A stretch of DNA of 48,719 bases from the NCBI RefSeq assembly GCF_020889785.1, contig NZ_JACMYK010000047.1, forward strand, positions 1 through 48,719. Reading direction: 5' to 3'. This document shows, piece by piece, positions 25,384-34,000 of this stretch. The notes below the pieces were generated by a model. The model saw only the letters and a program-made list of their open reading frames with translations. It made no database searches and had not been told where the DNA came from. The number at the start of each line of letters is the position of its first letter. Positions within the stretch are counted from its first letter, which is position 1. The DNA is from Bradyrhizobium acaciae. Lineage in GTDB: Bacteria > Pseudomonadota > Alphaproteobacteria > Rhizobiales > Xanthobacteraceae. The position numbers and the translations under genes are program-made.

Positions 25384-26019
25384 ATGATTGCGAAAAGCCG
25401 ACGCGCCCGTACCGCCGCCCAAACTCCACGCCCAAAGGCTCCACGCCGATCGCGCAGTGTCGACAAGCGGCAGGAGCTCCCGGACGACCGTCGCCAGATC
25501 CTCATCAACGAGGCTGCGCGGCTGTTCGGCAGCAAGGGTTACGAGAACACATCGATGCGGGACATCGCCGCGGCCGTTGGCATCTTGCCGGGCTCGCTGT
25601 ACCATCACTTTCCATCCAAGGAGGATCTGTTCGTCGCGGTCTATTCATTCGCTGTAGCCCAATCGCTGGACGCGGTGAAAGCCGCCGTGGCGAGCCGTGC
25701 CGAACCATGGGCCCGTCTCGAGGCGGCCTGCATTGCGCATATGCAGGGCCTGCTGGATCAGAATCGCTTCGCCGCGGTGTTAGTCTCGCATCTCGCGAGG
25801 GATAGCATGCCGGAACAGGTCGTTCCCCTGCGAGACAGCTACGAGGCCTTGTTCAAGGAACTGATCGCGGAGCTTCAATTGCCGGCCGGAACCGACCTCC
25901 GCTTCTTTAGGCTCGCATTGCTCGGGTCGATGAACTGGGCGATCACCTGGTACCGGCCCGGTGGCGACACCCCGACAAGCATTGCGCGCAAGCTGTTGGG
26001 CGTCCTTCGCCGGGCGTGA
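25384..26019 (+). CDS. TetR-family regulator 1
   Basis: A 211-residue repressor-type protein. An arginine-rich N-terminal tail precedes the TetR helix-turn-helix (about residues 40-85, with TSMRDIAAAVGILPGSLYHH and FPSKEDLF). The remaining helices form the ligand and dimer domain. Start ATG 25384 gives the usual short tail; ATG 25354 is possible. Divergent from CoA ligase 1 with a perfect palindrome in the gap, so autoregulation and control of the ligase-P450-thiolase genes by an acyl-CoA or free acid is the simplest model. Confidence 0.9.
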   Translation: MIAKSRRARTAAQTPRPKAPRRSRSVDKRQELPDDRRQILINEAARLFGSKGYENTSMRDIAAAVGILPGSLYHHFPSKEDLFVAVYSFAVAQSLDAVKAAVASRAEPWARLEAACIAHMQGLLDQNRFAAVLVSHLARDSMPEQVVPLRDSYEALFKELIAELQLPAGTDLRFFRLALLGSMNWAITWYRPGGDTPTSIARKLLGVLRRA

Positions 26020-26212
26020 AGGGCTTGCTCAGCGACGTCGAAGCTCCTGCGTGGTCTCGGCGACCAGTTCCTTGTGGCTCCCCGAGAGAGACGACAGACC
26101 GGCTGCACGGCATCTCGCAGGCATTGCCATGCTCTGCAGAATCTGCTTCGAGAGCGATCATTGGCTGCGCGAATCGGCAGCCCAGTACGTCGACACGGAG
26201 CTTGTGATAGCC

Positions 26213-26929
26213 ATGAAGACGGCGCGGTCATTCTCGCGTTCCGGTGATCGTTCTGGCCCGAGTTCGGCGGCGCGCCAACCCAAGAGCTCACTTACGAGCC
26301 GGAGACGCAAAGGCGAACCCGACAAAGGTCCCACAGCAGCGACGTCCAAGTCCGAGCGGTCGCGAGACCTCATCCTGCACTCCGCGGCTCAGCTGTTTCG
26401 CCGCCAGGGATTTTCCGCCACGACGCTGCGCCAGATCGCAGCGAGGGCGAAGATCAAGGCCGGCAGTATCTACTATCACTTCGATTCCAAGGAGGAGATC
26501 CTCGACGAGGTGCTGGACCGCGGCCTCCGCCACGTCTTCGAGACGGTCAGGAACGCTGTCGAGCGGGCAGGGAAGGTATCGCATCGGCGCCGGATCGGCC
26601 TTGCGATCGAGGCTCATCTCGTCGCACTGCTCGAGACCAGTGACTTCACCTCGGCGAACATTCGAATCTACGGGCAATTGCCTGAACAGCTGAAGAAGCC
26701 GCACCGGCCGCTGCGACGTGCATACGCAGAATACTGGGACCAACTCTTCATCAATGCCCGGCGCGCCGGCGAGATCCGGGCCGACATGGAGGTGGTGCCG
26801 TTGCGCATGTTTGTGATTGGCGCACTGAACTGGACCATCGAGTGGTTCAGGCTGGAAAATCGGGACGCCGTGCTTGAGCTAGCCCATCGCACCGAGTTGC
26901 TGATCTTTGAGGGCGTTCGCCAGCCCTGA
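26213..26929 (+). CDS. TetR-family regulator 2
   Basis: A 238-residue protein with a long basic N-terminal extension (about 45 residues, rich in S/R/K) before the TetR helix-turn-helix (TTLRQIAARAKIKAGSIYYH followed by FDSKEEIL). The C-terminal domain resembles that of fatty-acid and acyl-CoA-responsive TetR proteins. ATG 26213 has GGAG 12 nt upstream. It is the best candidate to bind the three TCTAACA-N2-TGTTAGA palindromes at 27740, 30720 and 33985, because it borders that gene group and has no such site of its own. That assignment is inferred. Confidence 0.88.
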   Translation: MKTARSFSRSGDRSGPSSAARQPKSSLTSRRRKGEPDKGPTAATSKSERSRDLILHSAAQLFRRQGFSATTLRQIAARAKIKAGSIYYHFDSKEEILDEVLDRGLRHVFETVRNAVERAGKVSHRRRIGLAIEAHLVALLETSDFTSANIRIYGQLPEQLKKPHRPLRRAYAEYWDQLFINARRAGEIRADMEVVPLRMFVIGALNWTIEWFRLENRDAVLELAHRTELLIFEGVRQP

Positions 26930-26935
26930 CGTAAG

Positions 26936-27721
26936 TCACCTGCCGTGCCAGACCGGCTTGCGCTTTTCCGCAAACGCCTTCGGTCCTTCGATGGCATCGA
27001 GGCTTGCATAGGTTTCGACATGAAGCCGCTCGGCCTCGACCAGGCCTTGCGCAAGCCCCAGATCCATCGCAGCAAGCACGCTGGCCTTGGCTGCCTTGAC
27101 CGACAACGGTGCACCCTCGACGATCTTTTGTGCCAATTCAGTCGCGCGCTCGCGGACGGCCTGCGGGGTGTCCTCGAGGGAGTTGACGAAACCGTGCTCG
27201 GCCAGCCGTTCGATTGGCACGGTCTCGCCAGTGAGAACCATCTCCATCAGCAGCGGCTGCGGTAGCATCCAAAGCATCGGTACCGCCCACGGAGACCCGC
27301 GCCCCATCTTCACCTCGGTTATCCCGGCACGGGCGCCGCGCAAGCCGACCCTCAGGTCACACTTCAGCGCAAGCATCATTCCGCCAGCCATCAGGGATCC
27401 GGTCATGGCGGCAATGATCGGCTTCGAGACCGTCCGCATCGCGTTCTGCATGGGATCACGCATCCGCGTGAGGATATCCACCCCGTCCCTCGCCCGGATC
27501 TCAGCAGCCTGCTTCAGATCCAGCCCCGCGCAGAAAACACCGCAGTCTGCGGACGTCAGGATGATCACGCGGACGGAGGGATCCGCCTCGGCCTTGTTCC
27601 ACGCATCCGTCAGGCCATTCATCGCCTCAACCGAGAGCGCGTTCTTGCGCTCGGGACGATCGATGGTCACGGTCGCGATTCCATCCTCGACCGAATAGCG
27701 GACCTGCTCTTTGTCAGCCAC
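26936..27721 (-). CDS. Enoyl-CoA hydratase/isomerase family protein 1
   Basis: A 261-residue crotonase-fold protein. The CoA-binding and oxyanion regions are visible (ADCGVFCAGLDLKQ, then MTGSLMAGGMMLALKCDLRVG). The usual catalytic glutamate positions are not obvious, so hydratase, isomerase or hydrolase activity cannot be told apart. Start GTG 27721 is preferred: AAGGAAGA lies 7 nt upstream, whereas the ATG at 27748 falls inside the palindromic operator. It is convergent with TetR 2, with only 6 bp between the genes, and divergent from the ACS-type ligase. Confidence 0.87.
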   Translation of the reverse strand: MADKEQVRYSVEDGIATVTIDRPERKNALSVEAMNGLTDAWNKAEADPSVRVIILTSADCGVFCAGLDLKQAAEIRARDGVDILTRMRDPMQNAMRTVSKPIIAAMTGSLMAGGMMLALKCDLRVGLRGARAGITEVKMGRGSPWAVPMLWMLPQPLLMEMVLTGETVPIERLAEHGFVNSLEDTPQAVRERATELAQKIVEGAPLSVKAAKASVLAAMDLGLAQGLVEAERLHVETYASLDAIEGPKAFAEKRKPVWHGR

Positions 27722-27739
27722 GATATCTTCTTCCTTGAA

Positions 27740-27757
27740 TTCTAACATTTGTTAGAA
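27740..27757 (+). promoter_or_regulatory. Operator site 1 of the TCTAACA regulon
   Basis: TTCTAACA-TT-TGTTAGAA, a perfect 18-bp palindrome. It lies between the divergent enoyl-CoA hydratase 1 gene (19 bp from its GTG) and the ACS-type ligase gene (60 bp from its ATG). The same core occurs at 30721-30736 and 33985-34000. Confidence 0.8.
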
Positions 27758-27817
27758 TACATCGCCGGACGCCAAATGCAAGAAGATGGCGCAGCTCTTG
27801 AAGCAGGAGGAAACAAG

Positions 27818-29764
27818 ATGACGTATCTCTGGACGCCCCCCGCGGAACTCGTGGAGAAGAGCAACCTGAGCGCGTTCCTTCGCGCCACCGGACAGCACGA
27901 CTACGATACGCTGGCGGCCAAGGCGAACACCGATCCGGCGTGGCTGGTGGAGGAAGTGTTCAAGTTCTGCGACGTTCGCTTCTATCGCAGCCCCGACAAG
28001 ATTCTGGATCTTGCGCGAGGCGAGCCCTGGGCGCGCTGGTGCGTCGGCGGGACCACGAACATCGTCCTCAATTGCATCGACAAGCACCGCAGCACGGCAG
28101 TTTGGAACCAGCCTTTTCTCGTCTGGGAAGGCGAAGACAAGCGCGACCAGCGGCAATTGAGCTATGGCGAGTTTGCCGACGCCGTCGGACGGCTGGCCAC
28201 CGGCCTCTCCAAGCTTGGAATCGGCAAAGGCGACGTCGTCGCCATCTACATGCCGAACCTGCCGGAAACCTTCGTGGCCTTCTTTGCAATCCTGAAGATC
28301 GGCGCGATCGTGATGCCGTTGTTCTCGGGCTTTGGCCCCGACCCGATCCGGTCGCGGCTCAACCACGGCGAGGCGAAGGCGGTCATCACCGCGAACGGCA
28401 CCTGGCGCCGCGGCGTTCCGGCACCGCTGAAATCGGTTCTCGACGAGGCGCTGGAGACGGCGCCGAGCGTCCGGCACGTGATCGTGGCCAACCGCGGCGG
28501 CCTCGGCATCGACACGCCCATGCACGCCGGACGAGACCACTGGTGGGACGATATCGCCCGGGACGGCGCTGACCTACCGACCGCAGAGATGGACGCCGAG
28601 GATCCCGCCATCCTGCTCTACACCTCGGGCACGACAGGCGAACCGAAGGGCTGCGTGTGGACGCATATCAGTTTCATCGGCTCGATGGTCACGCGGGACA
28701 TGATCATCTGCGGCGACTTCAAGCCGACCGATCTGTTCTTCTTCTTCAGTGATATGGGATGGATGGTAGGCGCCATGTGCGCCTGCATCCCAAGCTTCGC
28801 CGGCGGCAGGCTGCTGGTGGCGGAGGGCACGCCGGATTATCCCGACACGGGCCGCTTCTGGCGCCTGATCGCTGAGCACAAGGTCACCTATCTTGGCGTG
28901 TCGCCGACCATCGTGCGCGGGATGATGCGATACGGCGAGGAGGTCGAGACATACGACCTCTCGAGCCTGCGGATCACCGCTTCGGGCGGCGAGGCCTGGA
29001 CTGAGACGCCGTGGCGATGGTTCTTCGAGCACGTCTGCAAGTCGGAGATCCCGATCATCAACATCTCCGGCGGCACCGAAGTCGGCGGCTGTATTTTCAC
29101 CGGCACGCCGAACCACCCGATGAACCCGTGCTCGTTCTCCCGGCCGGCGCTCGGGGTCGGAGCTGATATCGTCGACATGGCGGGTAACCGCGTCGGCGAC
29201 GGCGAGGTCGGCGAGCTCGTCATGCGGCACGCATCGATCGGGCTTACCAAGAGCTTGTGGAAGGCCGATCAGCGCTATCTCGAGAGCTACTGGAGTACGA
29301 TCCCCGGGATCTGGATGCATGGCGATTTTGCCATGCGCGGCAAGGACGGCCTCTACTACATTCTCGGCCGCTCGGACGACACTATCAAGATCTCGGGAAA
29401 GCGCGTCGGCCCAGCCGAGCTGGAAGGTGTCCTGACCGCGACCGGCAAGGTTGCGGAAGCCGCAGTCTTCAGCATCCCTCATCCGGTAAAGGGCTCGGCG
29501 ATCGTGTGCGCCTGCGTGCCGAGCGCAGGACTTGAGGAGTCCCACGTCCTGTCCGAAGAACTGTCGCAGGCACTGGTGCACGGTATGGGCGCTTCGTACC
29601 GCCCGGAAAGGGTTCTGCTTGTCAACGATCTGCCGAGGACGCGCAACATGAAGATCATGCGCCGCGTGCTCCGCGCCGTGTTCGAGGACAAGAATCCCGG
29701 CGATCTGTCGGCGCTCGCCAACCCCGAGGCCATCGCGCATATCCGGCTTAGGCTCAAGGGCTAG
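27818..29764 (+). CDS. Acetyl-CoA-synthetase-like acyl-CoA ligase 2
   Basis: A 648-residue AMP-forming ligase with an ACS-type N-terminal domain (residues about 30-90) before the AMP-binding core. The P-loop is YTSGTTGEPKGC (near 268-279), with ISGGTEVGG, the hinge region GRSDDTIKISGKRVGPAE and an NMKIMRR segment carrying the likely A10 lysine. The size and N-terminal domain fit short-chain, acetoacetyl- or propionyl-type acids better than long-chain ones. The AGGAGG site is 7 nt before ATG 27818. Palindromic operator site 1 lies 60 bp upstream. It is followed by a strong hairpin shared with the convergent hydratase 2 gene. Confidence 0.9.
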   Translation: MTYLWTPPAELVEKSNLSAFLRATGQHDYDTLAAKANTDPAWLVEEVFKFCDVRFYRSPDKILDLARGEPWARWCVGGTTNIVLNCIDKHRSTAVWNQPFLVWEGEDKRDQRQLSYGEFADAVGRLATGLSKLGIGKGDVVAIYMPNLPETFVAFFAILKIGAIVMPLFSGFGPDPIRSRLNHGEAKAVITANGTWRRGVPAPLKSVLDEALETAPSVRHVIVANRGGLGIDTPMHAGRDHWWDDIARDGADLPTAEMDAEDPAILLYTSGTTGEPKGCVWTHISFIGSMVTRDMIICGDFKPTDLFFFFSDMGWMVGAMCACIPSFAGGRLLVAEGTPDYPDTGRFWRLIAEHKVTYLGVSPTIVRGMMRYGEEVETYDLSSLRITASGGEAWTETPWRWFFEHVCKSEIPIINISGGTEVGGCIFTGTPNHPMNPCSFSRPALGVGADIVDMAGNRVGDGEVGELVMRHASIGLTKSLWKADQRYLESYWSTIPGIWMHGDFAMRGKDGLYYILGRSDDTIKISGKRVGPAELEGVLTATGKVAEAAVFSIPHPVKGSAIVCACVPSAGLEESHVLSEELSQALVHGMGASYRPERVLLVNDLPRTRNMKIMRRVLRAVFEDKNPGDLSALANPEAIAHIRLRLKG

Positions 29765-29778
29765 CGCCCCCCAGCGTT

Positions 29779-29811
29779 CGCTACGCGAAGCGGTTGCCGC
29801 TTCGCGTAGCG
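29779..29811. terminator. Hairpin between convergent genes
   Basis: CGCTACGCGAAGCG (29779-29792) and its exact complement CGCTTCGCGTAGCG (29798-29811) flank a 5-nt loop. The 14-bp GC-rich stem lies between the stops of ligase 2 (+) and hydratase 2 (-). No T-run follows on either strand, so it may act as a bidirectional, Rho-assisted or 3'-protecting structure rather than as a classical terminator. Confidence 0.55.
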
Positions 29812-29865
29812 ACCAACGTCAAAGCGACCGATCGGATCAGTTGTCTTGACGCGAACCGATCGCGA

Positions 29866-30675
29866 CTAGATCGGGCAATCCTTCGGGAATGAGGGCTTGC
29901 GCTTCTCCAGGTGAGAGGCCAATCCCTCGCGCGCCTCATTGCCGGCAAAGCCAAGGATTTCAAGCGCGGTCGACGTGTCGAACAGTGGCCCATTGACGCG
30001 AAGCCAGTTGTTCAGCGCGTATTTGGTCCAGCGGATCGCGCTCTGCGCACCGGTGGCGAGATCCTGCGCTGTCTCAAGCGCGATCTTCTGGAGCTCCGCA
30101 TCGTCCACGCAGAGTGAAACCAGCCCGATCCGCTCGGCCTCCTCGCCCGACAGCGGCTTGCACGTGAGCAGATAGTACTTCGCTTTCGCCAATCCGCAGA
30201 GCAGCGGCCAGATGATGCAGGCGACGTCGCCCGCCGCGACGCCGAGCCGCGTGTGTCCATCGACGATCCGCGCTGATTTGCCGCAAATCGACACATCGGC
30301 GAGAATCCCCACGACCAGCCCGGCTCCCACGGCAACGCCGTTGATGGCCGAGATGATCGGCTTGTTGCAGTTGATGACGTTGTAGACGAGATCCTTCGCC
30401 TCCTTCCAGGTGGCCATCCGCGCCGCCGGATTGTCGAGCAGCGACTTGATCAGCTCGAAATCACCGCCGGCGGAGAACGCCTTTCCCGCGCCCGTGACGA
30501 TCACGGCGTTGATGTCGGGATCGCTGTCGATGTCGCGCCAGACGTGGGTAAGCTGCGTATGGGTCTCCGCGTCGACGGAATTATACGTCTCGGGACGATC
30601 GAAGGTGATCCTCAGGATGCGTTCGGCCGGATAGTCGAGCTTCAGCCTGGTGTAGGCGGCGTATCGATTAGACAT
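29866..30675 (-). CDS. Enoyl-CoA hydratase/isomerase family protein 2
   Basis: A 269-residue crotonase-fold protein. The GKAFSAGGDFEL segment gives the first oxyanion-hole region, and INGVAVGAGLVVGILADVSI gives the second with the crotonase glycines. A C-terminal HLEKRKPSF tail is typical of the family. It probably hydrates or isomerises an unsaturated acyl-CoA. Start ATG 30675 is clear. It is divergent from CoA ligase 3 with operator site 2 in the 133-bp gap, so it is co-regulated with the hydratase 1, ligase 2 and carboxylase genes. Confidence 0.9.
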   Translation of the reverse strand: MSNRYAAYTRLKLDYPAERILRITFDRPETYNSVDAETHTQLTHVWRDIDSDPDINAVIVTGAGKAFSAGGDFELIKSLLDNPAARMATWKEAKDLVYNVINCNKPIISAINGVAVGAGLVVGILADVSICGKSARIVDGHTRLGVAAGDVACIIWPLLCGLAKAKYYLLTCKPLSGEEAERIGLVSLCVDDAELQKIALETAQDLATGAQSAIRWTKYALNNWLRVNGPLFDTSTALEILGFAGNEAREGLASHLEKRKPSFPKDCPI

Positions 30676-30719
30676 GTTGATCTTCCCGCTGTTGGCGCAT
30701 AAGAAGCGCTATCAAATAT

Positions 30720-30737
30720 TTCTAACAGATGTTAGAT
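30720..30737 (+). promoter_or_regulatory. Operator site 2 of the TCTAACA regulon
   Basis: TTCTAACA-GA-TGTTAGAT; the inner 16 bp (30721-30736) are perfectly palindromic. It lies between the divergent starts of hydratase 2 (30675) and CoA ligase 3 (30809) and can serve both promoters. Confidence 0.8.
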
Positions 30738-30808
30738 TTTGTCGTCCACCGGTGCAAGCGCCGCGTTCGGAACAAGATTGTCGGAAGGCAGCGCTCGAGG
30801 AAACGTCC

Positions 30809-32350
30809 ATGGTCACCGAGTTCAATCCCCCAATTGGCGCCGTGTCGGGTATTGGAACCGTCGGTGCGCTGTTTGGCGCCTGCGCCGAGCTGCATGCCGG
30901 AAGGATCGCGATCGAACACCGCGACCGGTGCATGACTTATGGTGAGCTGCTCGACCGGGTCCGGCGCCTGACCGCCGCACTGGCCGCGCGGGGTTTGCGG
31001 CGGGGTGACCGCGTTGGCCTCTTGTCGCGAAACCGTCCGGAATATCTCGAGATCGAGCTGGCGGCGGCCAATCTGGGGATCATTACGGCCTGCCTTAACT
31101 GGCGATTGTCGGACCGCGAACTCGCCCATTGCATCGAGCTGGTGTCACCCAAGCTGCTGGTGATCGAAGGCGATCTCGCGGCAAACCTCCCGCCGGCCGC
31201 CAGGGCCCACCCGATCCTGGAGATCGGGCCTCAGTATGAAAGCGAGCTTGCGCGGCTGGATGGCCGCGCTCCCCCGTCCGTGGCACAGCCCGAAGACGGA
31301 CTCGTCATTCTCTACACCAGCGGAACGACCGGCCTGCCGAAGGGCGCCGTCATTTCCCACCGCGCGATGGTGATGCGCGCATTGGTATTCTCGTCCGAGC
31401 TCGGCATCGCGCCGCACGATACATTCGTCGCATGGACGCCCCTGTTCCACATGGCCTCGACCGATCACGCGTTGGCCACACTGCTGCGCGGCGGAACGGT
31501 CATTGTGGTCGATGGGTTCCAGCTGGAGCCGCTGCTGACGGCCGTATCGCGGCACGACATCGGCTGGCTGGTGCTGATCCCCGGCATGGTCGAGGCCTTC
31601 GTCGACGGCCTCAAGACGCAACGTACTAAAGTAAAGGGCGTGAAGGTCTGCGGAGCCATGGCGGATCTTGTACCCCTGCACGCCATCGCCGCAGTGACCG
31701 AGCTGCTCGGTGCCCCCTATCTCAACAGCTTCGGTTCGACCGAGACGGGCCTGCCGCCGGCGACCAGGGCGTTGATCGCTCCGGGAGACGTGCCGACCAC
31801 CCTGTCCAAGCGGCAGAACGCGTTCTGCGAGATCAAATTGGTCGATCCATCCGACAACGAGGTCGCGGCCAGCGAGCCCGGCGAGTTGGCCATCCGCAGC
31901 CCCACGCTGTTCTCCGGCTATTGGCAGGCCGACGAGACCAACGCGCACGACTTCCGCGGCGGCTGGTTTCACATGGGCGACGTGTTCAGGCGCAACCAGG
32001 ACGGATCGCTCGATTTCGTCGACCGCGCCAAGTACCTGATCAAGTCGGGCGGCGAGAACATCTATCCCGCCGAGATCGAGCGCGTGCTGCTGGGCGACGA
32101 GCGGATCACGGAAGTCGCGGTCGTGCGCACTCCTGACGCGAAGTGGGGAGAGGCACCGGTCGCCTTTGTCGCTTGCCGCGAGGATGCCAGGCTCTCGGAG
32201 GCCGAGCTCGCCGATTTGTGCCGCCGCGAACTGGCCGGCTACAAGCGGCCGCGCGAATTCCGCTTCATCGCGTTTAGCGAATTTCCCCGCTCCACGAGCG
32301 GCAAGGTCCAACGCCACGAACTCGAACGTCTCTTGAAGGCTTCAACATGA
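30809..32350 (+). CDS. Acyl-CoA ligase (AMP-binding) 3
   Basis: A 513-residue adenylate-forming ligase. The P-loop is LYTSGTTGLPKGA (about 167-179), followed by the FGSTETGLPP motif, the MGDVFRRNQDGSLDFVDRAK segment with the AMP-ribose aspartate, SGGENIYPAEIE, and the A10 lysine in STSGKVQRHE. The length fits medium-chain, aryl or steroid-acid CoA ligases. Start ATG 30809 (MVTEFNPP) was chosen because the frame upstream runs through the operator. The thiolase-like gene overlaps its stop (ATGA), and a DUF35 gene follows, giving a tight three-gene operon with one probable pathway step each. Confidence 0.92.
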   Translation: MVTEFNPPIGAVSGIGTVGALFGACAELHAGRIAIEHRDRCMTYGELLDRVRRLTAALAARGLRRGDRVGLLSRNRPEYLEIELAAANLGIITACLNWRLSDRELAHCIELVSPKLLVIEGDLAANLPPAARAHPILEIGPQYESELARLDGRAPPSVAQPEDGLVILYTSGTTGLPKGAVISHRAMVMRALVFSSELGIAPHDTFVAWTPLFHMASTDHALATLLRGGTVIVVDGFQLEPLLTAVSRHDIGWLVLIPGMVEAFVDGLKTQRTKVKGVKVCGAMADLVPLHAIAAVTELLGAPYLNSFGSTETGLPPATRALIAPGDVPTTLSKRQNAFCEIKLVDPSDNEVAASEPGELAIRSPTLFSGYWQADETNAHDFRGGWFHMGDVFRRNQDGSLDFVDRAKYLIKSGGENIYPAEIERVLLGDERITEVAVVRTPDAKWGEAPVAFVACREDARLSEAELADLCRRELAGYKRPREFRFIAFSEFPRSTSGKVQRHELERLLKAST

Positions 32351-33528
32351 GCGACACCAGTCTTCGAGGAAAGGTCGCCGTCATCGGCATCGGACTATCG
32401 GCGGTCGGCAAGGTGCCGGGCCGCAGCCCGCTATCGCTTGCGACTGAGGCCGCCAGGAACGCGCTTGCCGATGCCGGAATCGACAAGAGCGAAGTGGACG
32501 GCGTCCTCTCGAGCCACGCTTTCGCGTCTCCGTTCCACCGCTTCAGCGTCGCATTCAGCGAATATTTCGGGATCCGCCCGACCTTTTCCAACACGCTGCA
32601 GGTGTCCGGCGCCACGGCGGCGACGATGTTCAGCATAGGCGCCGCTGCCATTCACGGCGGCCTTGCCAAGGTCGTGCTGGTTGTCGCGGCTGACAGTCTT
32701 CTGACCGGACTGACGCCTGACCTCGCACTGCGCTCGCTCACTGAGAGCCGGGATCAGCAGTACGAGATGCCGTTCGGCATCCCCGTCGCCAACACCTTCG
32801 CCATGACCGCACACCGGCACATGAAGGAATTCGGCACCACGCCAGAGCAACTCGCGGAGGTCGCGGTCGTGCAGAGGCGGCACGCCGCGCGGACTCCAGG
32901 CGCACAACAGACCACCCCGATCACGGTCGAGGACGTGCTGGCCTCACCGATGGTCACGACGCCTTACCACAAGCTCGACTGTTCATTGATTTCGGACGGC
33001 GGAGCGGCGTTCGTCCTCGTCTCCGCCGAACATGCGCAGGCGCTCGGCATCGAGGAGCCGGTCTACATCCTCGGCTGCGGCGAGTGTTACACCCATGAGC
33101 ACATCTTCTTGATGCCGTCCCTCACCACGACGGGCGCAGTCGAATCCAGTCAGCGGGCCTACGCCATGGCCGGTTACCGGCCGGCGGACATGGATGTCGC
33201 CGGCATCTACGACTGCTTCACCGGAACGGTGATCATGATGCTCGAGGACCTCGGCTTCTGTCGCAAGGGAGAAGGCGGACCGTTTGTCGCCGACGGACAG
33301 ATGACCTATGGCGGCAAGATCCCCTCCAACACCCACGGCGGCCTCCTATCATTTGCCCATTCCGGAATGCCTGGCTCCCTGTTCCACTTCCATGAGGTGA
33401 TCGCGCAGCTGCGCGGCCAGTGCGGCGACCGGCAGGTCGAGGGCGCGCAGCTTGGGTTGGTCCACAGCCTCGGCGCAGGGTTTGCGACCAACGCCAGCAC
33501 CATTCTGGGCACACGGGAGGCCTTGTGA
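32347..33528 (+). CDS. Thiolase-fold protein lacking the nucleophilic cysteine
   Basis: A 393-residue SCP2-type thiolase-fold protein. Where active thiolases have a Cys in CxxG/CATG, this one reads LQVSGATAAT (84-93), so the nucleophile is absent. The C-terminal cysteine region is replaced by VHSLGAGFATN. The histidine loop is kept (NTHGGLLSFAHSG). This is the pattern of Ltp2-type aldolases of steroid side-chain degradation, which work with a DUF35 partner and perform retro-aldol cleavage. A DUF35 gene indeed follows, overlapping TGATG. The most likely role is a CoA-ester aldolase or a non-thiolytic lyase; the exact substrate is unknown. Confidence 0.85.
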   Translation: MSDTSLRGKVAVIGIGLSAVGKVPGRSPLSLATEAARNALADAGIDKSEVDGVLSSHAFASPFHRFSVAFSEYFGIRPTFSNTLQVSGATAATMFSIGAAAIHGGLAKVVLVVAADSLLTGLTPDLALRSLTESRDQQYEMPFGIPVANTFAMTAHRHMKEFGTTPEQLAEVAVVQRRHAARTPGAQQTTPITVEDVLASPMVTTPYHKLDCSLISDGGAAFVLVSAEHAQALGIEEPVYILGCGECYTHEHIFLMPSLTTTGAVESSQRAYAMAGYRPADMDVAGIYDCFTGTVIMMLEDLGFCRKGEGGPFVADGQMTYGGKIPSNTHGGLLSFAHSGMPGSLFHFHEVIAQLRGQCGDRQVEGAQLGLVHSLGAGFATNASTILGTREAL

Positions 33529-33944
33529 TGTCGCAGGAAAACGCCGTCCGAAAACCCCTCCCTGCGCCGGACGCCGACACGGCTGCGTTCTGGCGCGGCC
33601 TGCAGCAGGGAAGGCTGCTGTTACAGCATTGCCGCAGATGCCGACACGTGCAGTACTATCAGCAGGCGACGTGCCGTCAGTGCGGCAGCGAGGAGCTCGA
33701 TCATCAGCCGGCAAGTGGCCGCGGCAAGGTCCATTCCTTCAGCGTGGTGCATCGCGCGCCGGGCCCGGCCTTCAAGGCGGACGTTCCCTACGCAGTGTTG
33801 CTCGTCGAGCTTGCGGAAGGGCCGCGGATGATCAGCACCTTGACGGGAAGCAGCCCGGAGGACGTCACCTTCGACATGGATGTCGAGCTGACCTTCGAGA
33901 GCGTCTCCGAAGACATCACGCTGCCGCGATTCCGGAAAGCCTAA
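33528..33944 (+). CDS. DUF35 / OB-fold zinc-ribbon acyl-CoA-binding partner protein
   Basis: A 138-residue protein. An N-terminal helix (AFWRGLQQGRLLLQHC) leads into a zinc ribbon with C35-x2-C38 and C49-x2-C52, then an OB-fold (RGKVHSFSVVHRAPGP onwards). DUF35 proteins bind thiolase-fold partners and are needed for their activity, for example in steroid Ltp2 aldolases and archaeal thiolase/HMG-CoA synthase complexes. ATG 33528 overlaps the thiolase-like stop, so the two are co-translated and probably form a complex. All four cysteines are present. Confidence 0.92.
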   Translation: MSQENAVRKPLPAPDADTAAFWRGLQQGRLLLQHCRRCRHVQYYQQATCRQCGSEELDHQPASGRGKVHSFSVVHRAPGPAFKADVPYAVLLVELAEGPRMISTLTGSSPEDVTFDMDVELTFESVSEDITLPRFRKA

Positions 33945-33984
33945 ACACTTGCATGAACTCCTCTTACATCGCCGCGCGACCAAT

Positions 33985-34000
33985 TCTAACAGTTGTTAGA
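33985..34000 (+). promoter_or_regulatory. Operator site 3 of the TCTAACA regulon
   Basis: TCTAACA-GT-TGTTAGA, a perfect palindrome with the same arms as sites 1 and 2. It lies about 150 bp upstream of the carboxylase beta gene, in the gap after the DUF35 gene. This indicates a separate promoter for the carboxylase operon under the same regulator. Confidence 0.78.

Noticed and set aside
28574..29740. Minus-strand 388-codon frame opposite CoA ligase 2
   Set aside because: Shadow of an intact AMP-binding enzyme with ribosome site and motifs.
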